Positions 1 to 5,330 are shown, numbered from the stretch's first letter. The stretch: 5,949 nt of DNA from Bacteroidota bacterium (GCA_022709605.1 JAKLIM010000241.1:1-5949), one strand, 5' to 3'. Notes: a model not told the origin generated them from the letters alone. Translations and numbers: made by a program.

Positions 1-401
1 GAGCGTTCAAGACGTAAATCGGCCCGATATTCCTGACCCAAATCAGTTAAAATATTGGTATAATTAAACTTGCCGTAAAATTTATCAACTTCAGGTATTT
101 CGAGTTGCAATTCCTTTAAATATCTTTCGGATAAACAACCCATTACAAACAGTTTATCCATTTTACCAATTTTTCTGCGTTCAGCAAATTGTAAAATAGT
201 GTTTATACTTTCTTCTTTGGCATCGCCAATAAATCCGCAAGTATTAACAATAACAATATCTCCATCAGGATTTTCAGCATCATGACGCACTTCATATCCC
301 AGCGCATCAAATTGTCTCATCAACTGCTCCGAATCCACTAAGTTTTTCGAACAGCCTAAAGTTATTACATCAACTATCTCTTTACTTTTTTTATTTGGCA
401 T
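1..401 (-). CDS. rimO: Ribosomal protein uS12 methylthiotransferase RimO, N-terminal part (runs off left edge)
   Basis: RimO is a radical-SAM enzyme that adds a methylthio group to the conserved aspartate of ribosomal protein uS12 (Asp88 in E. coli numbering). Only the first 133 codons are in the window; the frame is open to base 1. They form the N-terminal MTTase (UPF0004) domain, whose three cysteines hold the auxiliary [4Fe-4S] cluster: Cys17 in TLGCSKN, Cys55 in NTCGFI and Cys89 in MGCLSERY. LGCSKNLVDSE and the GFIGDAKEESI stretch after Cys55 are typical of RimO rather than of its relative MiaB. The radical-SAM CxxxCxxC motif and the TRAM domain would lie beyond the edge. The ATG at 401 puts the first cysteine at residue 17, as is usual for the family, and no in-frame upstream start looks better. 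It follows ftsY after 78 bp with no clear terminator between them, so co-transcription is likely. Confidence 0.95.
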   Translation of the reverse strand, partial: MPNKKSKEIVDVITLGCSKNLVDSEQLMRQFDALGYEVRHDAENPDGDIVIVNTCGFIGDAKEESINTILQFAERRKIGKMDKLFVMGCLSERYLKELQLEIPEVDKFYGKFNYTNILTDLGQEYRADLRLER

Positions 402-479
402 TGAATTAAAATTAATTTCATAAATGAAGTTACTTACCTAAACTTCAAAAATAAACTATTTATTGGAGTTTGAATCAAT

Positions 480-1430
480 TTATTCAAACAACGAAGCTAC
501 AAACTCCTTTCTATCAAACACCTGCAAATGCTCCATTCCCTCGCCCAACCCGATATATTTAACCGGAATTTTAAACTGGTCCGAAATTCCAATCACCACA
601 CCACCCTTGGCTGTACCATCTAATTTGGTAATTGCCAACGCATTGACATCGGTAGCTAATGTAAATTGTTTGGCCTGCTCGAAGGCATTTTGTCCCGTCG
701 AACCATCAAGCACCAACAAAACTTCGTGAGGTGCATCAGGCACAACCTTTTGCATCACATTTTTTATTTTCGTTAGTTCGTTCATCAGGTTTACCTTATT
801 ATGGAGTCGCCCCGCAGTATCTATAATGACCACATCGGCATCATTGGCTTTGGCTGACGCTATTGTATCGTAAGCCACCGAAGCCGGGTCGGAACCCATT
901 TTCTGCTTGATTACCGGCACACCGGCCCGTTCACCCCAAATAACCAACTGCTCTACTGCAGCAGCCCGGAAAGTATCGGCTGCGCCAAGATAAACTTTTT
1001 TACCCGTTTTAGTAAATTGATAGGCTAATTTGCCGATAGTTGTGGTTTTCCCAACACCGTTAACGCCTACAACCATAATCACATAAGGTTTTTTTGGTAG
1101 TGGGCTGTCGAAATCCATAGGCATTTCCGAATTATTTTCGGCAAGTAACGCTTCAATTTCATCTTTCAGAATAGTGTTTAATTCTGTCGTATTCACATAC
1201 TTATCACGCGCAACCCGCTCTTCGATACGTCCGATAATTCTCAATGTGGTTTCGACACCCACATCCGAAGAAATCAACACTTCTTCGAGATTATCCAACA
1301 CTTCGTCATCAACTTTCGATTTACCTGCAACGGCCCTGGTTATTTTCGAAAAAACACTTTCCTTGGTTTTTGCCAAACCATTATCGAGTACTTCTTTCTT
1401 TTCTTTATTGAAAAAACTAAATATTCCCAT
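480..1430 (-). CDS. ftsY: Signal recognition particle receptor FtsY
   Basis: FtsY is the SRP-receptor GTPase. It docks ribosome-SRP complexes at the inner membrane and hands nascent membrane proteins to SecYEG. The 316 residues contain an N-terminal helical bundle (about 20-100) and the SRP-type G domain (about 113-316). Visible motifs are G1 GVNGVGKTT (122-130), the insertion-box motif DTFRAAA (152-158), G3 DTAGR (204-208), G4 TKLDGTAKGG (268-277) and closing loop GLGEG (294-298). The long acidic A domain of E. coli FtsY is absent. Instead the protein opens with MGIFSFFNKEKK, a short hydrophobic then basic start that fits a membrane-targeting helix. The family identity is certain; Ffh is excluded because the methionine-rich M domain is missing. 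The gene lies behind the DUF4295 terminator and probably has its own promoter near 1638-1671, with rimO downstream. Confidence 0.98.
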   Translation of the reverse strand: MGIFSFFNKEKKEVLDNGLAKTKESVFSKITRAVAGKSKVDDEVLDNLEEVLISSDVGVETTLRIIGRIEERVARDKYVNTTELNTILKDEIEALLAENNSEMPMDFDSPLPKKPYVIMVVGVNGVGKTTTIGKLAYQFTKTGKKVYLGAADTFRAAAVEQLVIWGERAGVPVIKQKMGSDPASVAYDTIASAKANDADVVIIDTAGRLHNKVNLMNELTKIKNVMQKVVPDAPHEVLLVLDGSTGQNAFEQAKQFTLATDVNALAITKLDGTAKGGVVIGISDQFKIPVKYIGLGEGMEHLQVFDRKEFVASLFE

Positions 1431-1446
1431 TATTATATTTACTATT

Positions 1447-1467
1447 TTACAAGTTACAATTTACAAT
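1447..1467. repeat. Three tandem heptamers in the ftsY leader
   Basis: Three heptamers follow one another in exact 7-bp register on the plus strand: TTACAAG (1447-1453), TTACAAT (1454-1460) and TTACAAT (1461-1467). The next seven bases, TTATATA, are a decayed fourth unit at best. The array ends 17 bp upstream of the ftsY ATG, so on the transcript it would sit beside the ribosome-binding region as A/U-rich sequence. Its unit length matches the array before the DUF3109 gene. Confidence 0.7.
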
Positions 1468-1637
1468 TTATATAAAGAGAAAAAAATAATGACGTTTCAT
1501 GTCAATTTAACAAGAAGCAAACTCACTAAAACTTTCTAACAATTTACTATTAATTGTGATTAGAATGTTTGAATTTGAGCTTAATAATCAAAATATTGTT
1601 TCAAAATTTAACTATTTTATATGAATTGAATGAATTA

Positions 1638-1671
1638 CAAAATTAAGACTTTTTTTTGACTATATAACAAA
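1638..1671 (-). promoter_or_regulatory. Candidate Bacteroidota-type promoter for ftsY-rimO
   Basis: On the minus strand, TAATTTTG (1645-1638) matches the phylum's -7 consensus TANNTTTG exactly, and TTTG (1671-1668) matches the -33 element. The 22-bp spacer is slightly longer than the roughly 20 bp expected. It lies immediately behind the DUF4295 terminator, where a promoter for ftsY would be needed, and the -33 element overlaps that terminator's T-tract. In such AT-rich DNA an exact match can arise by chance, so the call rests on position as much as sequence. Confidence 0.4.
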
Positions 1672-1707
1672 AAAAGTCCTCTCATTTTAAAACGAGAGGA
1701 CTTTTTT
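1669..1707 (-). terminator. Intrinsic terminator of the rpmB-rpmG-DUF4295 operon
   Basis: A perfect inverted repeat pairs 1675-1683 (AGTCCTCTC) with 1694-1702 (GAGAGGACT) around a 10-nt loop. The stem is extended by A:T pairs to about 14 bp. On the minus strand it is followed by seven T (complement of 1669-1675), the form of a Rho-independent terminator. It starts 23 bp after the DUF4295 stop codon. The plus-strand side ends in six T, so it could also stop transcription from the other direction, although no plus-strand gene is nearby. Confidence 0.88.
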
Positions 1708-1729
1708 AAATTATAATAAAATTAATCTG

Positions 1730-1882
1730 TTATTTTGCCAGATGTTCTTTCACTTTTTCAACGTGAATAATCTCTTCCTGAAACATATATGCTCCTGTTT
1801 TAGGTGATTTTACCATTTTGATGACTTTCGCATACGAACGTCCTTCTCCGCTTTGGAGTGATGCAACCGCTTTCTTTGCCAT
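1730..1882 (-). CDS. DUF4295 small basic protein, probable Bacteroidota-specific ribosomal protein
   Basis: This 50-residue basic protein begins MAKKAVASLQSGEGRSYAKV and ends in EKVKEHLAK. Sequence and length match DUF4295, a family found in Bacteroidota directly after rpmG. It has many lysines, no cysteine, no signal peptide and no membrane segment, as expected of a small RNA-binding ribosomal protein. The start at 1882 lies 10 bp after the rpmG stop codon, and the gene is the last before a terminator, so it is made together with bL28 and bL33. From memory, the cryo-EM structure of the Flavobacterium johnsoniae ribosome revealed an extra large-subunit protein named bL38; I think this family is that protein, but I cannot verify the identity here. 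The DUF4295 assignment itself is firm. Confidence 0.9.
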   Translation of the reverse strand: MAKKAVASLQSGEGRSYAKVIKMVKSPKTGAYMFQEEIIHVEKVKEHLAK

Positions 1883-1892
1883 GATTCAGATA

Positions 1893-2081
1893 TTATTTAA
1901 TTTCTTTATGTACTGTTACTTTTTTCAGAATAGGGTTGTATTTTTTCAACTCCATACGTGCCGGTGTATTCTTTCTGTTTTTCATCGTGATATAACGCGA
2001 TGTACCGGGCATTCCGCTTTCTTTATGTTCGGTGCATTCCAGAATTACCTGGATTCTTGCCTCTTTTGATTTTTTTGCCAT
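1893..2081 (-). CDS. rpmG: 50S ribosomal protein bL33, zinc-free (C-) type
   Basis: bL33 is a small protein of the large ribosomal subunit near the E site. The 62 residues include the family signature RYITMKNRKNTPARMELKKYNPILKKVTVHKE. The zinc-binding CxxC pairs of C+ bL33 are missing; Cys16 is the only cysteine, so this is a C- form that needs no zinc. It is slightly longer than E. coli bL33 (55 residues), because of an insertion near residues 17-28 (TEHKESGMPGTS). The gene lies 20 bp after rpmB and 10 bp before DUF4295. Its start is marked by a strong Shine-Dalgarno-like AGGAGG, unlike its neighbours. Confidence 0.97.
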   Translation of the reverse strand: MAKKSKEARIQVILECTEHKESGMPGTSRYITMKNRKNTPARMELKKYNPILKKVTVHKEIK

Positions 2082-2092
2082 TGTGCTTTTTT

Positions 2093-2098
2093 CCTCCT
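2093..2098 (-). promoter_or_regulatory. Strong Shine-Dalgarno-like site before rpmG
   Basis: On the minus strand the 20-bp gap between the rpmB stop and the rpmG ATG contains AGGAGG followed by an A-rich run, with 11 nt between AGGAGG and the ATG. This is a full match to the anti-Shine-Dalgarno core. The starts of rpmB, DUF4295, ftsY, secG and cinA have only A-rich upstream sequence or nothing notable, which is normal for this phylum. Confidence 0.7.
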
Positions 2099-2101
2099 AA
2101 A

Positions 2102-2341
2102 TTATGCGTATAAAAACCCTTTTTCAGCAGCTTTTTTGATGGCTGCGTCCAAACCTACTTTGTTTACTGTACGTAAACCGGCAGCTGAAATATTCAAGCT
2201 GATCCATGTGTCTTGTTCTACCCAATAGAATTTTTTAGTAAACAAATTCACATCAAATGTTCTTTTGGTACGGCGTTTTGAGTGAGAAACATTGTTTCCT
2301 ACCATTGCTTTTTTACCGGTTATCTGACAAATCTTTGACAT
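2102..2341 (-). CDS. rpmB: 50S ribosomal protein bL28
   Basis: bL28 is a large-subunit ribosomal protein near the E-site region. The 79 residues begin MSKICQITGKKAMVGNNVSHSKRRTKR (read in two parts: the MSKICQITGKK start and the NNVSHSKRRTKR basic patch), the classic bL28 opening, followed by the LRTVNKVGLDAAIKKA segment near the C-terminus. Length is normal (about 77-80). There is a single cysteine (Cys5), so no zinc site. It is the first gene of a three-gene ribosomal operon. The upstream sequence is A-rich without a Shine-Dalgarno match, and a candidate promoter lies at 2387-2418. Confidence 0.98.
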   Translation of the reverse strand: MSKICQITGKKAMVGNNVSHSKRRTKRTFDVNLFTKKFYWVEQDTWISLNISAAGLRTVNKVGLDAAIKKAAEKGFLYA

Positions 2342-2386
2342 TTTAATATCTTTTTATTAGTTACATTTTTTCTCAAAAACAGTGTG

Positions 2387-2418
2387 CAAAATTACACTAT
2401 TTTCTTGAAACTTACAAG
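2387..2418 (-). promoter_or_regulatory. Candidate promoter of the rpmB-rpmG-DUF4295 operon
   Basis: On the minus strand, TAATTTTG (2394-2387) is an exact match to the Bacteroidota -7 consensus TANNTTTG. CTTG (2418-2415) is a one-mismatch -33 element, and the 20-bp spacer is the expected length. It lies about 46 bp upstream of the rpmB ATG. An imperfect dyad with arms AGTGT (2381-2385) and ACACT (2394-2398) brackets the -7 element and might be an operator. Confidence 0.55.
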
Positions 2419-2510
2419 AGTTTTACTCAATTATTTTAGGAAAATTTTTAAAATCAAACAATACAAACTCATTTATTTGTATATCAACTACTTAATGGCA
2501 CATAAAAGGC

Positions 2511-2571
2511 AATATCTATTTATAATTTTGATAAAATATTTGTTTCTAAATATAATATTACAATAGATATT
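2511..2571. repeat. Ten-bp inverted repeat at the end of cinA
   Basis: AATATCTATT (2511-2520) and AATAGATATT (2562-2571) are perfect reverse complements separated by 41 bp of very AT-rich DNA. The second arm overlaps the cinA stop codon by two bases. The loop contains a smaller hairpin, with ATATTT and AAATAT as arms. No T-tract follows on the minus strand, so this is not a standard terminator, but the folded RNA could protect or end the DUF3109-cinA transcript. No other clear cinA terminator is visible between 2342 and 2569. Confidence 0.4.
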
Positions 2572-3817
2572 ATATAATTTCCTTCAGCATCAACAATGCG
2601 GTTTGTGTGGTTCGTTCAATATTTTGTAAGCGCACATTACCGAATTTGAACATCTTTGTTACTATTTCGGAACCTGAGCATACTGATATCCAAACTGTTC
2701 CAACGGGTTTTTCTGTTGTTCCACCACCCGGACCTGCAATTCCTGAAGTTGCAATGGCAACATCCGTTTTCAACAACCGGCGAATATTTACAGCCATTTG
2801 TTCTACCACTTCTTTACTCACAGCTCCGTATTGCTCAATATCATCTGCTGTTACATTTAAAACATTTATTTTTACTTCATTTGAATAGGCTATAACCGAC
2901 CCTTTGAAATAATCTGAACTACCGGATACCGATGTAATTTTGTGTGCGATATGACCGCCGGTGCAACTTTCGGCTGTAGCAAGGGTCATTCCTTTTGCAG
3001 CTAGTAAGTTGCCTATCATATTTTCAACCGGGACATCGTCGAAAGCAACTATGGCATCACCCAGTATTTCTGTCAGTCCGGCAATTTGCTGATTGATAGA
3101 AAATTCCATTGGAAGCGGATCATCGGAAATGCCGCTTAACCTGAGTTTAATAATTCCGTAATTGGGCAAATAAGCCAAATGGATATCTTCGGGTAATGCA
3201 TTTTCCCAATCTGCAATTTTCATCGCCAGAGCCGACTCAGGATACCCCTGAACAATCACATTTTTATGGATAATGGAAGGCGTTTCGAAGCGTTGTGATA
3301 AGCGGGGAATAATTTCGGTGCTCATAACGTGTTTCATCTCGTTTGGCACGCCGGGCATCGACACAATCACTTTTCCTTCTTTTTCGAACCAGGTGATGGG
3401 TGCAGTGCCCACGGTATTTTGAATGACAGTGCATCCATCGGGGACAAAAGCCTGCGTACGCGTCAATTCATTCACAGCACGTGACCGATTGATAAGTACC
3501 CGCTCAATATTTTGATAAACTTCATCACTGAAAATCAAGCTCATTCCAAAATAACTACTTAAGGTTTGTTTGGTTATGTCGTCCTTGGTGGGGCCGATTC
3601 CACCTGTAAACAGCACCACATCAGCCCGCGTCAAAGCCAACTCTAGAGAATCAATAATATGTTTTGCATCGTCGTGTACCGAAGTAATTTGAGCCAGCTC
3701 AAAGCCGGCTTTGTTCAACTCTACAGCCATCCAAGCCGAATTAGTGTCAACGATCTGACCTATAAGTATTTCGTCGCCAATTGTAATAATCTCAACCTTT
3801 ACACTATTTGTCTTCAT
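2570..3817 (-). CDS. cinA: CinA: NMN deamidase and nucleotide pyrophosphatase-type protein
   Basis: CinA-family proteins act on pyridine nucleotides in the cytoplasm. The C-terminal PncC domain deamidates nicotinamide mononucleotide to nicotinate mononucleotide, and the N-terminal COG1058 domain, with a molybdopterin-binding-like fold, has ADP-ribose pyrophosphatase activity in characterised members. All 415 residues are present, the usual full length. The N-terminal domain shows GDEILIGQIVDTNS (14-27), FTGGIGPTKDDITK (70-83) and MPGVPNEM (154-161). The PncC domain shows AESCTGG (282-288) with the catalytic serine region, TSGIAGPGGG (357-366) and KPVGTVW (370-376). The ATG follows the DUF3109 TGA after only 3 bp, which suggests translational coupling. 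The name comes from competence induction in Streptococcus; nothing here suggests a role in competence. Confidence 0.97.
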   Translation of the reverse strand: MKTNSVKVEIITIGDEILIGQIVDTNSAWMAVELNKAGFELAQITSVHDDAKHIIDSLELALTRADVVLFTGGIGPTKDDITKQTLSSYFGMSLIFSDEVYQNIERVLINRSRAVNELTRTQAFVPDGCTVIQNTVGTAPITWFEKEGKVIVSMPGVPNEMKHVMSTEIIPRLSQRFETPSIIHKNVIVQGYPESALAMKIADWENALPEDIHLAYLPNYGIIKLRLSGISDDPLPMEFSINQQIAGLTEILGDAIVAFDDVPVENMIGNLLAAKGMTLATAESCTGGHIAHKITSVSGSSDYFKGSVIAYSNEVKINVLNVTADDIEQYGAVSKEVVEQMAVNIRRLLKTDVAIATSGIAGPGGGTTEKPVGTVWISVCSGSEIVTKMFKFGNVRLQNIERTTQTALLMLKEII

Positions 3818-3820
3818 ATC

Positions 3821-4393
3821 TCAACGTTTTTTATATTCTCTATCTGCAATTTCCAGCTGAGTAAACCATTCTTTTCCAAACTTACGTATCAACGGTTCTT
3901 TCAGAAACTTATAAACAGAAACAATTAAGTTGCCACCCAAAGTTCGGGCACAATCGCAAATTCCCCAGCGATGGTAATTAACGGCCGTGAAACCTTTGTA
4001 TTTCTGCAACCTAACCGGATACAAATGACACGAAATGGGTTTATAAAAATCAGTTTTTCCTTCACGAAAAGCCTTTTCAATGGCACATTTACAAATTCCA
4101 TGCTCATCGGTATATGTAAAAACACATTCAGCACCATTCACTATAGATGTAACCGGCTCACCGGCTCTATCGATATAAAATATCCCATGTTTTTCGATAA
4201 CTTCCTTTGCCTCAACCGTCAAATCGTCCCAAATAACCGGCAATAAATCCTGAATAATTTCAAGTTCCGCCTCTTCGAGCGGCGCACCTTCATCACCTTC
4301 TATACAACATTCCCCCTTACACGATGCCAAATCGCAAACAAATTTTTCGTCGAGCAAATCAAAACTAACAACTGTATCTTCTATCTGTAACAT
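3821..4393 (-). CDS. DUF3109 cysteine-rich protein, probably metal-binding
   Basis: The 190 residues from MLQIEDTVVSFDLLDEKFVC match DUF3109, a family of unknown function. There are ten cysteines: 20, 25, 29, 30, 90, 101, 103, 122, 146 and 148. The first four form CDLASCKGECC; others lie in GICKC, PISCHLYP and WGICDC. This recalls the CxxCxxxCC-type proteins annotated as putative zinc- or iron-chelating (YkgJ-like), so an iron-sulfur or zinc site is a fair inference but not shown. There is no signal peptide or membrane segment. I place the start at 4393 rather than at the in-frame ATG at 4432. The 13 extra residues (MKHETQNMKQKKN) are read out of the heptamer repeat, and the family normally begins MLQI. 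It forms a tight pair with cinA. Confidence 0.88.
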   Translation of the reverse strand: MLQIEDTVVSFDLLDEKFVCDLASCKGECCIEGDEGAPLEEAELEIIQDLLPVIWDDLTVEAKEVIEKHGIFYIDRAGEPVTSIVNGAECVFTYTDEHGICKCAIEKAFREGKTDFYKPISCHLYPVRLQKYKGFTAVNYHRWGICDCARTLGGNLIVSVYKFLKEPLIRKFGKEWFTQLEIADREYKKR

Positions 4394-4404
4394 ATTCTTT
4401 TTTT

Positions 4405-4439
4405 GTTTCATGTTTTGTGTTTCATGTTTCATGTTTCAA
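4405..4439. repeat. Heptanucleotide tandem repeat, five units
   Basis: Five units in exact 7-bp register: GTTTCAT (4405-4411), GTTTTGT (4412-4418), GTTTCAT (4419-4425), GTTTCAT (4426-4432) and GTTTCAA (4433-4439). On the transcribed strand the unit reads ATGAAAC, so each intact copy carries an ATG. The ATGs at 4432 and 4411 are in frame with the DUF3109 gene and the one at 4425 is not. The array ends 11 bp upstream of the preferred DUF3109 start. Another isolated GTTTCAT lies at 4465-4471, out of register. Confidence 0.9.
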
Positions 4440-4474
4440 GCCTGACTCCTGAAGTACGAGGGAAGTTTCATTTT

Positions 4475-4508
4475 GTTTGAAGAGTTTGAAAGTTTGAAGA
4501 GTTTTTTA
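4475..4508. repeat. GTTTGAA-based tandem repeat of 17-bp period
   Basis: Alternating units GTTTGAAGA (4475-4483), GTTTGAAA (4484-4491) and GTTTGAAGA (4492-4500) are followed by a decayed GTTTTTTA (4501-4508). The 17-bp composite is therefore present about twice. It is a second, separate array in the same intergenic gap, with a different unit from its neighbours. Confidence 0.8.
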
Positions 4509-4509
4509 C

Positions 4510-4574
4510 TACTTACTACAATCTACCCACTACAAAATACCCACCGCAAACTACCCACTACAAACTTCCCACTA
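4510..4574. repeat. 14-bp tandem repeat, about 4.5 units
   Basis: Units of consensus TACCCACTACAAAC: a diverged copy TACTTACTACAATC (4510-4523), then TACCCACTACAAAA (4524-4537), TACCCACCGCAAAC (4538-4551), TACCCACTACAAAC (4552-4565) and a partial TTCCCACTA (4566-4574). On the minus strand the unit is GTTTGTAGTGGGTA, which can be read as two different heptamers side by side. The array abuts the stop codon of the TRIC-family gene. Confidence 0.88.
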
Positions 4575-4579
4575 TTTTT

Positions 4580-5200
4580 TTATTTCTTCATTTCATCGCC
4601 ACCCTTTAATGCAGGCAAGCTCAAATGATACTTAACTGCAATGATTCGCATTAATATCACCGAAAATGCTGCCAACAATTGAGTTATTTCGGGTTGGAAA
4701 TGTAACTTATGACAAAGATAAAAAACGATTCCTCCAAACACACAAGCCAGTGCATAAATATCTTTCCTGAATATAAGCGGTACTTCATTGATAAGCATAT
4801 CCCTAATGACGCCTCCAACTGATCCTGTAATCATACCCATAATAATACTCACCCAAAAAGGAAATCCGGCTTCAATGCTTTTTTCAATACCAACTACTAC
4901 AAATAATCCAAGTCCAATGGTATCAAAAACAAAAAATGCATTATTGAAAATACTCATTTTTTTTCCAATAATAATCACAACGAATAATGCTATTCCTGTA
5001 ATTATAATGTACGATGGTTGTTGCATCCAAAATGGAGTGACATTGAGCAATAAATCGCGTGTAGTTCCACCGCCTATAGCCGTTACTAGTCCCACGACAT
5101 AAGCGCCAAACCAATCAAACTTTTTTGCCGAAGCCAACCGGATTCCGCTTATGGCAAAAGCAAATGTTCCGGCATAATCTACAAAATTGATAAAATTCAT
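4580..5200 (-). CDS. TRIC / UPF0126 family membrane protein
   Basis: This 206-residue integral membrane protein has about seven hydrophobic segments. Two internally repeated glycine-rich motifs, AIGGGTTRDLL (41-51) and GSVGGVIRDML (126-136), identify the UPF0126 family (relatives YadS and YicG). Bacterial members share the fold of the trimeric intracellular cation channels, and the Pfam domain has also been named a glycine transporter; the true substrate here is unknown. Length is typical. The paired motifs fit the known inverted duplication of three-helix bundles plus a final helix. The ATG at 5200 begins MNFINFVDYAGTFAFAISG, where the first membrane helix should start. The gene stands alone: the secG terminator lies upstream and a repeat-filled gap follows. 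I found no good promoter match in 5201-5267. Confidence 0.9.
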   Translation of the reverse strand: MNFINFVDYAGTFAFAISGIRLASAKKFDWFGAYVVGLVTAIGGGTTRDLLLNVTPFWMQQPSYIIITGIALFVVIIIGKKMSIFNNAFFVFDTIGLGLFVVVGIEKSIEAGFPFWVSIIMGMITGSVGGVIRDMLINEVPLIFRKDIYALACVFGGIVFYLCHKLHFQPEITQLLAAFSVILMRIIAVKYHLSLPALKGGDEMKK

Positions 5201-5267
5201 TTTCTTTTAAAACAAAGATTTAAAATACTGAACAAGAAAGAAATTGTATTTCCCGAAAATATGCTAT

Positions 5268-5305
5268 AAAAAAAGCGCATCAAAAAAGATTTTTTTTGAC
5301 ACGCT
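5268..5305 (-). terminator. Intrinsic terminator after secG
   Basis: Arms 5274-5287 and 5292-5305 form a 14-bp hairpin with a four-base loop, followed on the minus strand by seven T (complement of 5268-5274). The stem is strand-specific: two positions are G·U wobbles in minus-strand RNA but C·A and A·C mismatches in plus-strand RNA. That orients the terminator to serve secG, whose stop codon lies 25 bp away. A second, weaker pairing of TTTGACA with TGTCAAA overlaps the upstream arm. Confidence 0.85.
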
Positions 5306-5330
5306 ATTTGATATTTTAATTGTCAAATAC

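Larger units (their letters stand above)
1431..1729 (-). other. Gene-free junction between DUF4295 and ftsY
   Basis: This 299-bp stretch holds no convincing gene; the plus-strand frame through it is the antisense of ftsY extended by low-complexity sequence. Reading in the direction of transcription, it contains the DUF4295 terminator (1669-1707), a candidate ftsY promoter (1638-1671), a very AT-rich stretch with no recognised element (about 1475-1637) and a three-unit heptamer repeat just before the ftsY start (1447-1467). If the promoter call is right, the ftsY mRNA has a 5' leader of roughly 200 nt, long for an ordinary housekeeping gene. No known riboswitch was recognised in it. Confidence 0.6.

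Noticed and set aside
425..447. Hairpin TGAAGTT/AACTTCA between ftsY and rimO as a terminator
   Set aside because: The stem is only 7 bp and AT-rich, with a 9-nt loop and no T-tract on the minus strand; ftsY and rimO are more simply read as co-transcribed.
1174..1539. 121-codon plus-strand frame across the ftsY start
   Set aside because: It is mostly antisense to ftsY and continues into repeat and AT-rich sequence; no family resemblance.
2384..2566. 60-codon plus-strand frame in the rpmB-cinA gap
   Set aside because: The product is low-complexity Ile/Leu/Tyr/Lys typical of AT-rich noncoding DNA; it overlaps the rpmB promoter and has no ribosome-binding site or recognisable motif.
4394..4432. 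Longer DUF3109 reading frame starting at 4432
   Set aside because: The extra 13 residues are encoded by the heptamer repeat and are not part of the family's usual MLQI start.
4405..4574. CRISPR-like array
   Set aside because: Units are 7-17 bp and directly adjacent with no unique spacers, and no cas genes are present.
5213..5220. AATCTTTG as a promoter -7 element for the TRIC-family gene
   Set aside because: It has one mismatch, no -33 element at proper spacing, and would put the start of transcription almost at the ATG.
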